Below, piece by piece: positions 50,488-59,220 of a stretch of DNA of 64,000 nt (position 1 is its first letter; each line of letters starts with the position of its first letter). The notes below the pieces were generated by a model that had not been told where the DNA came from, did no database searches, and saw nothing but the letters and a program-made list of their open reading frames with translations. Position numbers and translations under genes: made by a program. The stretch is from Lentzea fradiae (GTDB lineage Bacteria; Actinomycetota; Actinomycetes; Mycobacteriales; Pseudonocardiaceae), in NCBI RefSeq assembly GCF_900100955.1, contig NZ_FNCC01000003.1, forward strand, positions 62,001-126,000, in the 5' to 3' direction.

Positions 50488-51366
50488 ATGGAGCTGTCGG
50501 GCAAGGTCGCGATCGTCACCGGCGCGGGCCGGGGACTGGGCCGGGCGTACGCGGAAGCGTTGGCGCGCAACGGGGCCAACGTCGTCGTGAACGACGTGGA
50601 CGAGAGTGCCGAGGAGGTCGCCGCGAGCATCGGCGGTGCCGCGGTGGTCGCGCCCGTCGGGCCGGCCGAGACCGCGGACCGGCTCGTCGCCGCCGCCGTC
50701 GAGAAGTTCGGGCGGCTCGACGTGCTGGTCACCAACGCGGGCATCCTGCGCGACCGCGTGCTGTGGAAGATGAGCGACGACGACTTCGACGCCGTGATCA
50801 ACGTGCACCTGCGCGGCACCTTCACGTGCGCCCGCGCGGCCGCCGTGCGGATGCGCGAGCAGGGCACCGGCGGCAGTCTCGTGCTGATCGCGTCACCGGC
50901 GGGCCAGCGCGGCAACTTCGGGCAGACCAACTACGCCGCCGCCAAGGCGGGGATCGCCGCGATGGCGCGGACGTGGGCGCTGGAGCTGGCCCGCGCGGAC
51001 ATCTCCGTCAACGCGGTCGTGCCGGTCGCCGCCACCGAGATGACCAAGACCATCCCGGTGTTCGCGCCGGTCATCGAGGAGTCCGAACGAACGGGGCAGC
51101 CGCTGCCGGCCTGGGTGCGCCGCGACGAAGGGCTGGGCACCGCCGAGGACGCCGCCGGGCTGATCGTCTACCTGGCGTCGGACGCGGCGAAGGGCATCAC
51201 CGGCCAGGCCATCGGCATCGGCGGCGACAAGCTCGCGCTCTGGACGCACCCCGCCGAGAAGCAGGCCCTGTACTGCGACGGCGGCTGGTCGGCGGAGCAG
51301 ATCGCCGAGCGGTGGTCCGAGCTGGAGCCGGAGACCTACGGCATCCCGGCGCCGGTGGCGCCATGA
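50488..51366 (+). CDS. Short-chain dehydrogenase/reductase
   Basis: 292 residues. NAD(P) motif VAIVTGAGRGLGRAYAEALARNGANVVV, NAG in VLVTNAGILRD, catalytic serine near LVLIASPAGQ and the YAAAK motif. The sequence resembles the 3-hydroxyacyl-CoA dehydrogenase part of peroxisomal multifunctional enzyme 2, so oxidation of a 3-hydroxyacyl-CoA is plausible. The C-terminus is extended (WTHPAEKQALYCDGGWSAEQI). First gene of the operon; GAGAGGA precedes ATG 50488. ATGA overlap with the amidohydrolase gene. Confidence 0.93.
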   Translation: MELSGKVAIVTGAGRGLGRAYAEALARNGANVVVNDVDESAEEVAASIGGAAVVAPVGPAETADRLVAAAVEKFGRLDVLVTNAGILRDRVLWKMSDDDFDAVINVHLRGTFTCARAAAVRMREQGTGGSLVLIASPAGQRGNFGQTNYAAAKAGIAAMARTWALELARADISVNAVVPVAATEMTKTIPVFAPVIEESERTGQPLPAWVRRDEGLGTAEDAAGLIVYLASDAAKGITGQAIGIGGDKLALWTHPAEKQALYCDGGWSAEQIAERWSELEPETYGIPAPVAP

Positions 51367-52253
51367 ACGCGCCCAAGATGAACGTGGACGAGGTGGTCGC
51401 CATCGACGTGCACACGCACGCCGAGATCTCCCGCGACGGCCACAGCTCGCTCAGCCCCGCGCTGATGGAGGCGTCCGCCAAGTACTTCAAGGCGGGCCAC
51501 CGGCAGCCGACGGTCGCCGAGACCGCCGCGTACTACCGCGAGCGCAAGATGGCGGCGGTGATCTTCACGGTCGACGCGGAGCACGCCACCGGTCATCCGC
51601 GCATCTCCAACGAGGAGGTCGCCGCGTCCTGCGCCGAGCACGCCGACGTGCTCATCCCGTTCGCGAGCGTCGACCCGTGGAAGGGCCGGGCGGCGGTGCG
51701 GGAGGCGCGCAGGCTGGTCGAGGAGCACGGCGTGCGCGGGTTCAAGTTCCACCCCAGCCTCCAGGGCTTCTCCCCCGACGACCGGATGGCCTACCCGCTC
51801 TACGAGGTGATCGAGGAGCTCGGCGTCCCCGCGCTGTTCCACAGTGGACAGACCGGGATCGGCGCCGGGGTGCCGGGTGGCGGCGGGATCAGGCTGAAGT
51901 ACTCCAACCCGATGCTGGTCGACGACGTCGCCGTGGACTTCCCGCACCTGCGGATCGTGCTCGCGCACCCGTCGTTCCCCTGGCAGGACGAGGCGCTGGC
52001 GGTCGCGACGCACAAGCCGTTCGTGCACATCGACCTGTCCGGCTGGTCGCCGAAGTACTTCCCGCCGCAGCTGGTCCGGTACGCGAACACGCTGCTCCAG
52101 GACAAGGTCCTCTTCGGCTCCGACCACCCGGTGATCACGCCGGACCGCTGGCTCGCCGACTTCGCGCGTCTCGACATCTCCGACGAGGTGCGTCCCAAGA
52201 TCCTCAAGCACAACGCCGCACGCCTGCTGGGACTCGTCAAGGAGGACGCATGA
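51363..52253 (+). CDS. Amidohydrolase-2 (ACMSD-type) family protein
   Basis: 296 residues. Metal motif AIDVHTHAE at about 13-21, then RGFKFHPSLQGFSPDD, LFHSGQTG, LRIVLAHPSFPW and VLFGSDHPVITPDRW. The last aspartate is the expected catalytic or metal residue. This family includes hydrolases and non-oxidative decarboxylases of aromatic acids; which of these applies is unclear. It is tightly coupled to both neighbours (ATGA overlaps) in a catabolic operon with a MaoC hydratase and an acyl-CoA ligase. Confidence 0.9.
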   Translation: MNAPKMNVDEVVAIDVHTHAEISRDGHSSLSPALMEASAKYFKAGHRQPTVAETAAYYRERKMAAVIFTVDAEHATGHPRISNEEVAASCAEHADVLIPFASVDPWKGRAAVREARRLVEEHGVRGFKFHPSLQGFSPDDRMAYPLYEVIEELGVPALFHSGQTGIGAGVPGGGGIRLKYSNPMLVDDVAVDFPHLRIVLAHPSFPWQDEALAVATHKPFVHIDLSGWSPKYFPPQLVRYANTLLQDKVLFGSDHPVITPDRWLADFARLDISDEVRPKILKHNAARLLGLVKEDA

Positions 52254-52708
52254 CCGTCGCCGCGCACGGACTCGAAGAGCTGAAAGCCCTGGCGGGCCGC
52301 GACCTCGGCCACACCGACTGGCTGCAGATCGACCAGGGCCGCGTGGACACGTTCGCCGACGCGACCGACGACCACCAGTGGATCCACGTCGACCCGGCCC
52401 GTGCCGCGGACGGCCCGTTCGGCGGCACGATCGCCCACGGCTACCTGACGCTGTCGCTGCTCATCCCGATGATGACCGAGCTGCTGTCGGTCTCGGGCGT
52501 CCGGATGAGCCTCAACTACGGCCTGGAGAAGGTCAGGTTCCCCGCGCCGGTCCCGGTCGGCGGGAAGATCCGGCTGACGGGCAAGGTCGTGTCCAGCGAC
52601 GAGGTCGCGGGCGACGGCGTGCAGATCACGATCGACTTCACGGTCGAACTGGAGGGGTCCCCCAAGCCCGCGTGCGTCGCACGCGGCGTATACCGCCACT
52701 ACGCGTGA
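52250..52708 (+). CDS. MaoC-like (R)-specific enoyl-CoA hydratase
   Basis: 152 residues, a hot-dog fold. The hydratase motif is visible as FADATDDHQWIHVDPARAADGPFGGTIAHGYLTLSLL, with the conserved aspartate and histidine of the D-x4-H dyad. It hydrates trans-2-enoyl-CoA thioesters. Together with the SDR this makes a hydratase-dehydrogenase pair for a beta-oxidation-like route. GGAGG precedes ATG 52250, which overlaps the amidohydrolase stop. Confidence 0.95.
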   Translation: MTVAAHGLEELKALAGRDLGHTDWLQIDQGRVDTFADATDDHQWIHVDPARAADGPFGGTIAHGYLTLSLLIPMMTELLSVSGVRMSLNYGLEKVRFPAPVPVGGKIRLTGKVVSSDEVAGDGVQITIDFTVELEGSPKPACVARGVYRHYA

Positions 52709-52718
52709 GGGTGATGTC

Positions 52719-54038
52719 ATGGCGCCAACAACGCAGTTACGCCGTGCAGTCGCATCCAGCTACCTCGGCAGCGTGATCGAGTACTACGACTTCCTGCTCT
52801 ACGCGACCGCTTCGGCGATCGTCTTCAACAAGGTCTTCTTCTCCTCGCTCGACCCCCTGGTCGGCACGATCGCGAGCTTCGGCACCTTCGCCACCGGCTA
52901 CCTCGCCCGCCCGCTCGGCGGCATCCTCTTCGGACACTACGGCGACCTGCTGGGCCGCAAGAAGATGCTCGTGCTCTCCATGAGTCTCATGGGTGTGGCG
53001 AGCTTCCTGATCGGTGTCCTCCCCACCTACGCCCAGGTCGGCTGGCTCGCGCCCGCCGGGCTCGTCCTGCTGCGGGTGCTGCAGGGCATCTCGGTCGGCG
53101 GCGAGTGGGGCGGCGCGGTGCTGATGTCCGCCGAGCACGCCACGTCCCGGCGCGGCCTGTGGGCGAGCTTCACCAACGCGGGCGCGCCCAGCGGCATGGT
53201 GCTGTCGACGCTCGTGCTGAGCGGGACCTCGGCGCTGGTGGGCGAGCAGGCGTTCCTCGACTGGGGCTGGCGGGTGCCGTTCCTGCTCAGCATCGTCCTG
53301 CTCGGCATCGGCCTGTTCGTGCGGCTGAGGGTCGAGGAGACGCCGGTGTTCAAGGCGGAGCGCGAGCGTTCCTCCTCCTTGCCGCTGATGGACGTCCTGC
53401 GCAACCACCCGCGCACGCTGTCGCTCGGCGTCGGCATCGGCCTGGCGGCGTTCGTGGCGCAGTCGACGCTGACGACGTTCCTGCTCGCCTACGGCGTTCA
53501 GGCGGGCAACAGCAGGCAGGACATCCTGAACGCGCTGACGCTGTCCTCCGCGCTGGCGGTGGCCGGCATCATCGGCTGGTCCGCGGTGTCGGACCGGGTC
53601 GGGCGCAGGCCCGTCGTGCTGGCGGGCGCGGTGCTGATGGGGATCTTCGGGTTCGTGCTGTTCCCGCTGGTGGACAACGGGTACGTCGTGATCGCCCTGG
53701 TGCTCGGCCAGGCGGTGTTCCACCCGATGATGTTCGGTCCGCTCGCCGCCCTCTACAGCGAGCTGTTCAAGACCGGCAGCCGCTACACGGGCGCGTCGCT
53801 CGGCTACCAGATCGCCGGTCTCGGCGCGGGGCTCGCTCCGCTGCTGTTCGCCGAGGTGCAGCGCAGCGCGGGAACGGGCGCCATCCCGTTCATCCTCGCG
53901 GCGTTCTGCGTGCTGACCGTGGTGTGCACGCTGGTCCTGCACGAGACCAGCAAGACCAGCCTGACGGGAGACGGGGATGCGCAACGCGGGACTGGGCAGC
54001 TGGCCACGCCGCCGAGCACGCATGGCGCCGAAGCGTGA
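52719..54038 (+). CDS. MFS transporter, metabolite:H+ symporter (MHS) type
   Basis: 439 residues, about twelve helices. The MHS signatures are present: SSYLGSVIEYYDFLLYATAS, RPLGGILFGHYGDLLGRKKML and GGEWGGAVLMSAEHA. MHS members import organic acids such as shikimate, proline or aromatic acids, so this one should bring in the acid activated by the adjacent CoA ligase. Its last 62 bp overlap the ligase start. ATG 52719. Confidence 0.93.
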   Translation: MAPTTQLRRAVASSYLGSVIEYYDFLLYATASAIVFNKVFFSSLDPLVGTIASFGTFATGYLARPLGGILFGHYGDLLGRKKMLVLSMSLMGVASFLIGVLPTYAQVGWLAPAGLVLLRVLQGISVGGEWGGAVLMSAEHATSRRGLWASFTNAGAPSGMVLSTLVLSGTSALVGEQAFLDWGWRVPFLLSIVLLGIGLFVRLRVEETPVFKAERERSSSLPLMDVLRNHPRTLSLGVGIGLAAFVAQSTLTTFLLAYGVQAGNSRQDILNALTLSSALAVAGIIGWSAVSDRVGRRPVVLAGAVLMGIFGFVLFPLVDNGYVVIALVLGQAVFHPMMFGPLAALYSELFKTGSRYTGASLGYQIAGLGAGLAPLLFAEVQRSAGTGAIPFILAAFCVLTVVCTLVLHETSKTSLTGDGDAQRGTGQLATPPSTHGAEA

Positions 54039-55440
54039 GGCGTTCACCTACGGCGGCGTCTCCACGACCTACGGCGAGCTGGCGGTCCGCACGACCCGGC
54101 TGGCGTGGCGGCTGCGGGAGCTGGGGGTGCGCGACGGCGACCGCGTCGCGTACCTCGGCCCCAACCACCCGTCGTTCGCCGAGACGATGTTCGCCGCCCA
54201 CCAGCTCGGCGCGGTCTTCGTCCCGCTGAACTTCCGCCTCACCCCGGCGGAGGTGGACTACCAGCTGGCCGACTGCGGCGCGCACGTGCTGGTCCACGCG
54301 CCGACGCACACCGTGGACCACCCGCGGGCCGTCTCCCTCGACGACTACGAGGAGTGGCTCGCGGGCGGTTCGGACGAGGAGATCGACGAACCGGTGGAGC
54401 TGTCGGCGCCGGCGTTGATCCTCTACACGTCCGGCACCACGGGCAGGCCGAAGGGCGCCGTGCTCACCCACGCCAACCTGGTGTGGAACACGATGAACCT
54501 GCTGATCGGCCTCGACCTCGCGACCGACGACGTGGCACTGGTGGCGGCGCCGCTGTTCCACGTGGCGGCGCTCGCGCAGACGCTGCTGCCCACGTTCATC
54601 AAGGGCGGGCACTGCGTGATCACGCCGCGCTGGGACGTCGACGTGTGCCTGGACCTCGTCGAGAAGCACCGCGTGACGTTGATGTTCGGCGTGTTCACGA
54701 TGTTCGCCGACGTCCTCGCGTCACCGCGCTGGCCGACCGCCGACCTGTCGTCGTTGCGCGTGCTGCTGTGCGGCGGGGCTCCGGTGCCGGAGTCGGTGAT
54801 CCACGCCTACCAGGACCGTGGCCTGGTGTTCTGCCAGGGCTACGGGCTCACCGAGACCGCGCCGGGCGCCACCTTCCTGGAGGCGGCGGACAGCGTGGCG
54901 TGGGCGGGATCGGCGGGCACGCCGGTGTTCCTGGGCGACCTGCGGCTGTCCGAGACCGGCGAGATCGAGGTGCAGGGCCCGAACGTCACCCCCGGCTACT
55001 GGAACGCGCCGGAGGCCACGGCGGCGGCGTTCACCCCGGACGGCTGGTTCCGCACGGGCGACATCGGCCTGATCGACAACGGGTACCTGTACGTGCTGGA
55101 CCGGGTGAAGGACATGTACATCTCCGGCGGGGAGAACGTCTACCCGGCGGAGGTGGAGAACGCCATCACCGCGCACCCGGACGTGGCCGAGGTGGCCGTG
55201 GTCGGGGTGCCGGACGAACGGTGGGGCGAGGTCGGGTACGCGTTCGTGCGTCCTCGTGAGGGCACGGAACCCGACCCGGCCGCGATCCGCTCGTTCCTCG
55301 CGTCGCGGCTGGCGAAGTACAAGGTGCCGAAGCACTTCGAGCTGGTGCCGGCGTTGCCGAGGACGGGGTCGGGCAAGGTGTTCAAGCCCGCTCTGCGGCG
55401 CGCAGCGCGTCCAGGAAGCGGGTCACCGGACCGAACGTGA
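53977..55440 (+). CDS. Acyl-CoA synthetase (AMP-binding, class I adenylate-forming)
   Basis: 487 residues. Phosphate loop LILYTSGTTGRPKGAVLTH (about 147-165), then FCQGYGLTETAPGA, GWFRTGDIGLIDNGYLYVLDRVKDMYISGGENVYPAEVE, and catalytic lysine in LPRTGSGKVFKPAL. It activates a carboxylic acid to its CoA thioester with ATP, and fits as the entry step of this PaaX-controlled pathway. GGAGACGGGG precedes ATG 53977, which lies inside the MFS gene; a later ATG at 54022 is possible. The last 59 bp overlap the end of the opposite-strand SARP-type gene. Confidence 0.94.
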   Translation: MRNAGLGSWPRRRARMAPKREAFTYGGVSTTYGELAVRTTRLAWRLRELGVRDGDRVAYLGPNHPSFAETMFAAHQLGAVFVPLNFRLTPAEVDYQLADCGAHVLVHAPTHTVDHPRAVSLDDYEEWLAGGSDEEIDEPVELSAPALILYTSGTTGRPKGAVLTHANLVWNTMNLLIGLDLATDDVALVAAPLFHVAALAQTLLPTFIKGGHCVITPRWDVDVCLDLVEKHRVTLMFGVFTMFADVLASPRWPTADLSSLRVLLCGGAPVPESVIHAYQDRGLVFCQGYGLTETAPGATFLEAADSVAWAGSAGTPVFLGDLRLSETGEIEVQGPNVTPGYWNAPEATAAAFTPDGWFRTGDIGLIDNGYLYVLDRVKDMYISGGENVYPAEVENAITAHPDVAEVAVVGVPDERWGEVGYAFVRPREGTEPDPAAIRSFLASRLAKYKVPKHFELVPALPRTGSGKVFKPALRRAARPGSGSPDRT

Positions 55441-58237
55441 CGAGCCCGGTGCCCGCCACCAGCTCGTCCTTCGCGGGGAGGAGTCGTTCGTACGCGCGCT
55501 GCCGCAGCACCGGGTCGCCGAGCCGGAGGGCGGCCATCGCGAGCAGGGCCGCCCGCACCTCGCTCAGGAGGTCGGCGGGTCCCGGCGGCAACGCGCGTGC
55601 GACCTCCCGTGCCTCGTCCGGCGGCAGGACCAGCGGGCTCACCCAGTCCCGCAACGGTCCCCAGTCGTCGTCCAGGTCCACTGTGGACGGTCCGTGCAGG
55701 CTGAGGAGGGCGAGCGGCAGCAGGCCGCGTTCCACGCCCCACATGCCGGTGCCCTCGACCCGTCCCGCCGCCGCCCGGTAGGCGCGTTCGGCCGCGTCGA
55801 TCTCGTTGTCCGCGGCCAGTTTCAGCGCCGCGTACCAGTCGGTGAAGACACCGACCAACGGCAGGTCGTGGGTGCGTGCGAGTTCGTCGGCGGCGTCCGC
55901 GTGCCGGTCCGCGGTGGCGAAGTCGCCCAGCGCAGCGTTCGCCTGCACGCCGATCAGATGGCCCAGCACCTCGTGGGTCACCAGGTGGTGCGCCGCGGCC
56001 AGGCCCGTCAGCTGAACGCCGATCGCGGCCCGTTCGCGGGCCAGGCCGGTGCGGTGGAACGTGTGCATGAACTTCGCGTTGAGCGCGAACGCGAGCAGGG
56101 CCGGGTCGCCGAGGTCGCGCGCGATCGTCTCGGCCTCCCGCGCTTCGGCCAGCCGCGTCCCGGTGCCGCGTTCCTCCATCGCGATCGTGGCGAGCAGGCG
56201 GGCGCGGGTGGCGGTCGGGCCGGGGAAGGCGGCCAGCGCCCGTTCGGCGGCGGTGACCAGCTCGGCGGAGTGGGCCGGGTCGTCGCTGGTGGTCCACACG
56301 CCCGGCACGTCGAACGAGCCGACGACCTCGGCGAGGGCGCGCGGGTCGGTCGTCGCCCGCAACGCCGTCGACCGGTGCTCCCGTGCCGCCGCCAGGTCTC
56401 CGTTCACCGCCAGCGCCCGTGCCAGCCCGGTCAGCAGGTCCGGCCGGGTGCCCTCGGCCGCCTTGATCGCCGCCTCCCACAACGCGACCGCCTCGCGGGG
56501 CGAGTGGGTGCTCTCCGCCGCCGCGGCGATGGCACGGACCGCTGCCTCACCGCGTGCGTCCGCCGCGATGTAGTGGTGCGCCCGCAGGTGGACTTCGCCT
56601 TGGTCCAGTGCCTCCGCGACGGCCAGGTGCCAGCGCGCCCGCCTGGTCAGCGACACCTCGCCGTACACCGTGTCCCGCACCAGCGCGTGCGTGAACCTGG
56701 CCCGGCCCGGCGCCACCTCGACCAGGAAACCCCGCTGCAACGCGACGTCCAGCGCGTCGAGGACGTCCTCGCCCGCGAGCCGCCCGAGCATGTCCACGTC
56801 GACGTCCCGCCCCAGCACGGACGCCTGGTGCAGCACCGTCCTGACCTCGGCGGGCAGCGGGGCGAGCCGGTGCCGGATCACCTCCCGCACGCCCGCCGGG
56901 ACGCCGAGCGACCCCTCCGCGGCGAACAGCCGGGCCAGCTCCTTGACGTAGAACGGGTTTCCGCCGCTGCGCTCGTGGATCGCCCGCACGTCCGCGTCCC
57001 GCGAGATGGACCGCACCAGTGCCTCGACCGCCTCCTCCCCCAGCCCGCCCAGCGGCACGCGGACGGGTTCGGCGCGGGCGAGCGCCTCGGACGGCACCGC
57101 GGCACGGGTCGTCACGACGAGCAGCACCCGCCCGGAGAGGCTCGCCCCGGTGAACGCCGCCAGCACCGCGAGCGTCTCCTCGTCGGCCTGGTGCAGGTCG
57201 TCCAGCACGACCAGCACCGGCGCCGCCGCCTCCACCGCCGCCACGACCTGCCGCCTCAGGTGGAACCGGTCGCCCGCGACCAGCTCCGCCCCGAGCGCCT
57301 CCGCCACCTGCTGCCACGGCCACGCCAGCGGCGCGTCCTCCGGGCAGCGCGCCCACACCGTCGTCCACCCACGGCCGCGCAGCACCGCGGCGAACTCCTC
57401 GGCCAGCGCGGTCTTGCCGACGCCCGCCTCCCCGCTCACCACCGCGACGCCCAGCCCGGCCGCGGGCACCGCCGCGTCGAGCGCCGCCAGCTCGGCGGAC
57501 CGGCCCACCAGCGCCGACGGCACCGCGGGGAGCAGCCGGGGCGCCTGGGAGAGGATGTCCGCCTCTAGGGCGCGCAGGCCGGGGCCGGGATCGACGCCGA
57601 GGTTCTCGGCCAGCGCGTGCCGGGCCGACCGGACGGCCTCCAGCGCGTCGCCCTGCCGTCCCTCGCGGTAGAGCGCCAGCGCGAGCAGGCTCCACGCCTT
57701 CTCCCGCCACGGATGCGCGGCCAGGTGGGCGCGCAGGTCCGCGACGGCCTCCGCCGCCCTGCCCGCGGCCAGCAGCGCCTCGGCCCTCCGTTCGACCGCC
57801 ACCAGCCGCAGCTCGGTCAGCCGGTCGACCTCGGCGCGCGCCCAGTGCTCTTCGGCGAACTCCGCGTAGGCGGGACCGCGCCACAACGCCAGTGCCTCGT
57901 CCAGGACGGCCAGGTCGCCGCCGAGCATCTCCTCGAACCGCCAGGCGTCCACGTCGCTCGCCCGCAACGCGTACCCCGCGCCCTCCGTGACCAGCAACGA
58001 CGACGGCGTCCGCGGCGGCCTGTCCGGTTCCAGCGCCTTGCGCAGCGCGCCGACGAACGTCTGCACCGCCCCGACCGCGCCGTCCGGCGGCTCCTCCCAC
58101 AGGTCCGCGACGAGCGTGCGCACCGGCACCACCCGGCGCCGCGCGACCAGCAGCCTGGCCAGCACCGCCCGCTGCCGGGGACCACCGAGGCGGGCGTCCC
58201 CCGCCGTCAGGGGTCCGAGCACGCCGAACGTCACCAC
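55382..58237 (-). CDS. SARP (BTAD)-ATPase-TPR transcriptional regulator, AfsR/LAL-like
   Basis: 951 residues. OmpR-like DNA-binding domain (about 1-85; VTFGVLGPLTAGDARLGGPRQRAVLARLL) and BTAD domain (about 90-235; YALRASDVDAWRFEEML, LRLVAVERRAEALLAAGRAAEAVADLRAHLAAHPWREKAW). Then an AAA/NACHT-like ATPase with Walker A SGEAGVGKTALAEEF (about 270) and Walker B VLVVLDDLHQADEE. A long TPR-like helical half runs to the end. Such regulators switch on nearby secondary-metabolism or hydrolase genes. It is divergent from an alpha/beta hydrolase across a direct repeat. Start GTG 58237 or GTG 58234, both just before the conserved fold. Its 3' end overlaps the ligase gene by 59 bp. Confidence 0.92.
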   Translation of the reverse strand: MVTFGVLGPLTAGDARLGGPRQRAVLARLLVARRRVVPVRTLVADLWEEPPDGAVGAVQTFVGALRKALEPDRPPRTPSSLLVTEGAGYALRASDVDAWRFEEMLGGDLAVLDEALALWRGPAYAEFAEEHWARAEVDRLTELRLVAVERRAEALLAAGRAAEAVADLRAHLAAHPWREKAWSLLALALYREGRQGDALEAVRSARHALAENLGVDPGPGLRALEADILSQAPRLLPAVPSALVGRSAELAALDAAVPAAGLGVAVVSGEAGVGKTALAEEFAAVLRGRGWTTVWARCPEDAPLAWPWQQVAEALGAELVAGDRFHLRRQVVAAVEAAAPVLVVLDDLHQADEETLAVLAAFTGASLSGRVLLVVTTRAAVPSEALARAEPVRVPLGGLGEEAVEALVRSISRDADVRAIHERSGGNPFYVKELARLFAAEGSLGVPAGVREVIRHRLAPLPAEVRTVLHQASVLGRDVDVDMLGRLAGEDVLDALDVALQRGFLVEVAPGRARFTHALVRDTVYGEVSLTRRARWHLAVAEALDQGEVHLRAHHYIAADARGEAAVRAIAAAAESTHSPREAVALWEAAIKAAEGTRPDLLTGLARALAVNGDLAAAREHRSTALRATTDPRALAEVVGSFDVPGVWTTSDDPAHSAELVTAAERALAAFPGPTATRARLLATIAMEERGTGTRLAEAREAETIARDLGDPALLAFALNAKFMHTFHRTGLARERAAIGVQLTGLAAAHHLVTHEVLGHLIGVQANAALGDFATADRHADAADELARTHDLPLVGVFTDWYAALKLAADNEIDAAERAYRAAAGRVEGTGMWGVERGLLPLALLSLHGPSTVDLDDDWGPLRDWVSPLVLPPDEAREVARALPPGPADLLSEVRAALLAMAALRLGDPVLRQRAYERLLPAKDELVAGTGLVTFGPVTRFLDALRAAERA

Positions 58238-58251
58238 CCGCTGAGCCCGTC

Positions 58252-58271
58252 GCTGATCGGTTGCTGATCGG
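58252..58271. promoter_or_regulatory. Direct repeat with 11-bp period, SARP-type binding site
   Basis: GCTGATCGG occurs at 58252-58260 and 58263-58271, start-to-start distance 11 bp, between the divergent SARP and hydrolase genes. SARPs bind direct repeats at 11-bp spacing, so this is the likely target. Confidence 0.65.
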
Positions 58272-58290
58272 CCGGGGCGAAGCTGCGTCC

Positions 58291-59148
58291 GTGAACCACT
58301 CCGCATTCGACTACCAGCGCGTCCAGGTCTCCGGTGGCGTCGGCATCAACGTCGCCACCACGGGCGAGGGCAGCCCCGTCGTGCTGCTGCACGGCTTCCC
58401 GCAGACCCACCTGATGTGGTGGCACGTCGCCGCCGACCTGGCCTCCGAGCACACCGTGATCATGCCCGACCTGCGCGGGTACGGCGACAGCGACAAGCCC
58501 GCCGACACCGGCCTCACCTACGCCAAGCGCACGATGGGCAACGACGTCGTCGAGGTCGCCCGAGCCCTCGGCCACGACACGTTCGCACTGGCGGGCCACG
58601 ACCGGGGCGCGCTCGTCGCGTTCCGCACCGGCCTCGACCACCCGGACCACGTCACGCACCTCGCGTCGCTCGACGTGCTGCCGACCCTCGACATGTGGGA
58701 CGTCATGCACGGCACGTCCGCCGCGGTCGGCTTCCACCTGTACCTGATGGCCCAGCCTCCCGGCCTGGCAGAGGAGCTGATCGGCGCCCGGCCCGACGCG
58801 TTCTTCGGGCACTTCCTGGACCTCTGGAGCACGAAGCCGTTCCCCGCCGACGTCCGCGCCGAGTACCTGCGGGCGAGCCGCGAGGCCGTCACGTCGATCG
58901 TCGCCGACTACCGCGCCTCGGCGACCGTGGACGTCGAGCACGACACCGCCGACAGCGACGCCACGTTCCGGATGCCGGTCACCGTGCTGCAGCAGGACTG
59001 GGGCGCCGCCCTCGGCTTCGACGCCGAGGCGCGCTGGCGTCGCTGGGCGCCGAACCTCGACCACCGCACCGTCTCGTGCGGGCACTTCATGGCCGAGGAA
59101 GCGCCCGACGTGGTCGCCGATGCCCTCCGCGACCTGCTGAAGCGCTAA
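58291..59148 (+). CDS. Alpha/beta hydrolase, fluoroacetate-dehalogenase/epoxide-hydrolase-like
   Basis: 285 residues. Oxyanion motif LLHGFPQTHLMWWHVA, nucleophile elbow AGHDRGALVAFRTGLDHP with aspartate nucleophile, and catalytic histidine in SCGHFMAEEAP. The cap segment LDVLPTLDMWDVMHG, then FHLYLMAQPPG, resembles fluoroacetate dehalogenase. The halide-binding tryptophan after that histidine is leucine here, so dehalogenation is doubtful and epoxide or ester hydrolysis is more likely. Start GTG 58291. It is divergent from a SARP regulator with direct repeats between, so probably SARP-controlled. Confidence 0.9.
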   Translation: MNHSAFDYQRVQVSGGVGINVATTGEGSPVVLLHGFPQTHLMWWHVAADLASEHTVIMPDLRGYGDSDKPADTGLTYAKRTMGNDVVEVARALGHDTFALAGHDRGALVAFRTGLDHPDHVTHLASLDVLPTLDMWDVMHGTSAAVGFHLYLMAQPPGLAEELIGARPDAFFGHFLDLWSTKPFPADVRAEYLRASREAVTSIVADYRASATVDVEHDTADSDATFRMPVTVLQQDWGAALGFDAEARWRRWAPNLDHRTVSCGHFMAEEAPDVVADALRDLLKR

Positions 59149-59220
59149 CCGCCAAAGCTTCTGTCCGCCGTCATCTCACACCCGCCCGAGTGTCATCCCC
59201 CCAGGGCCACCGATGCCTCC

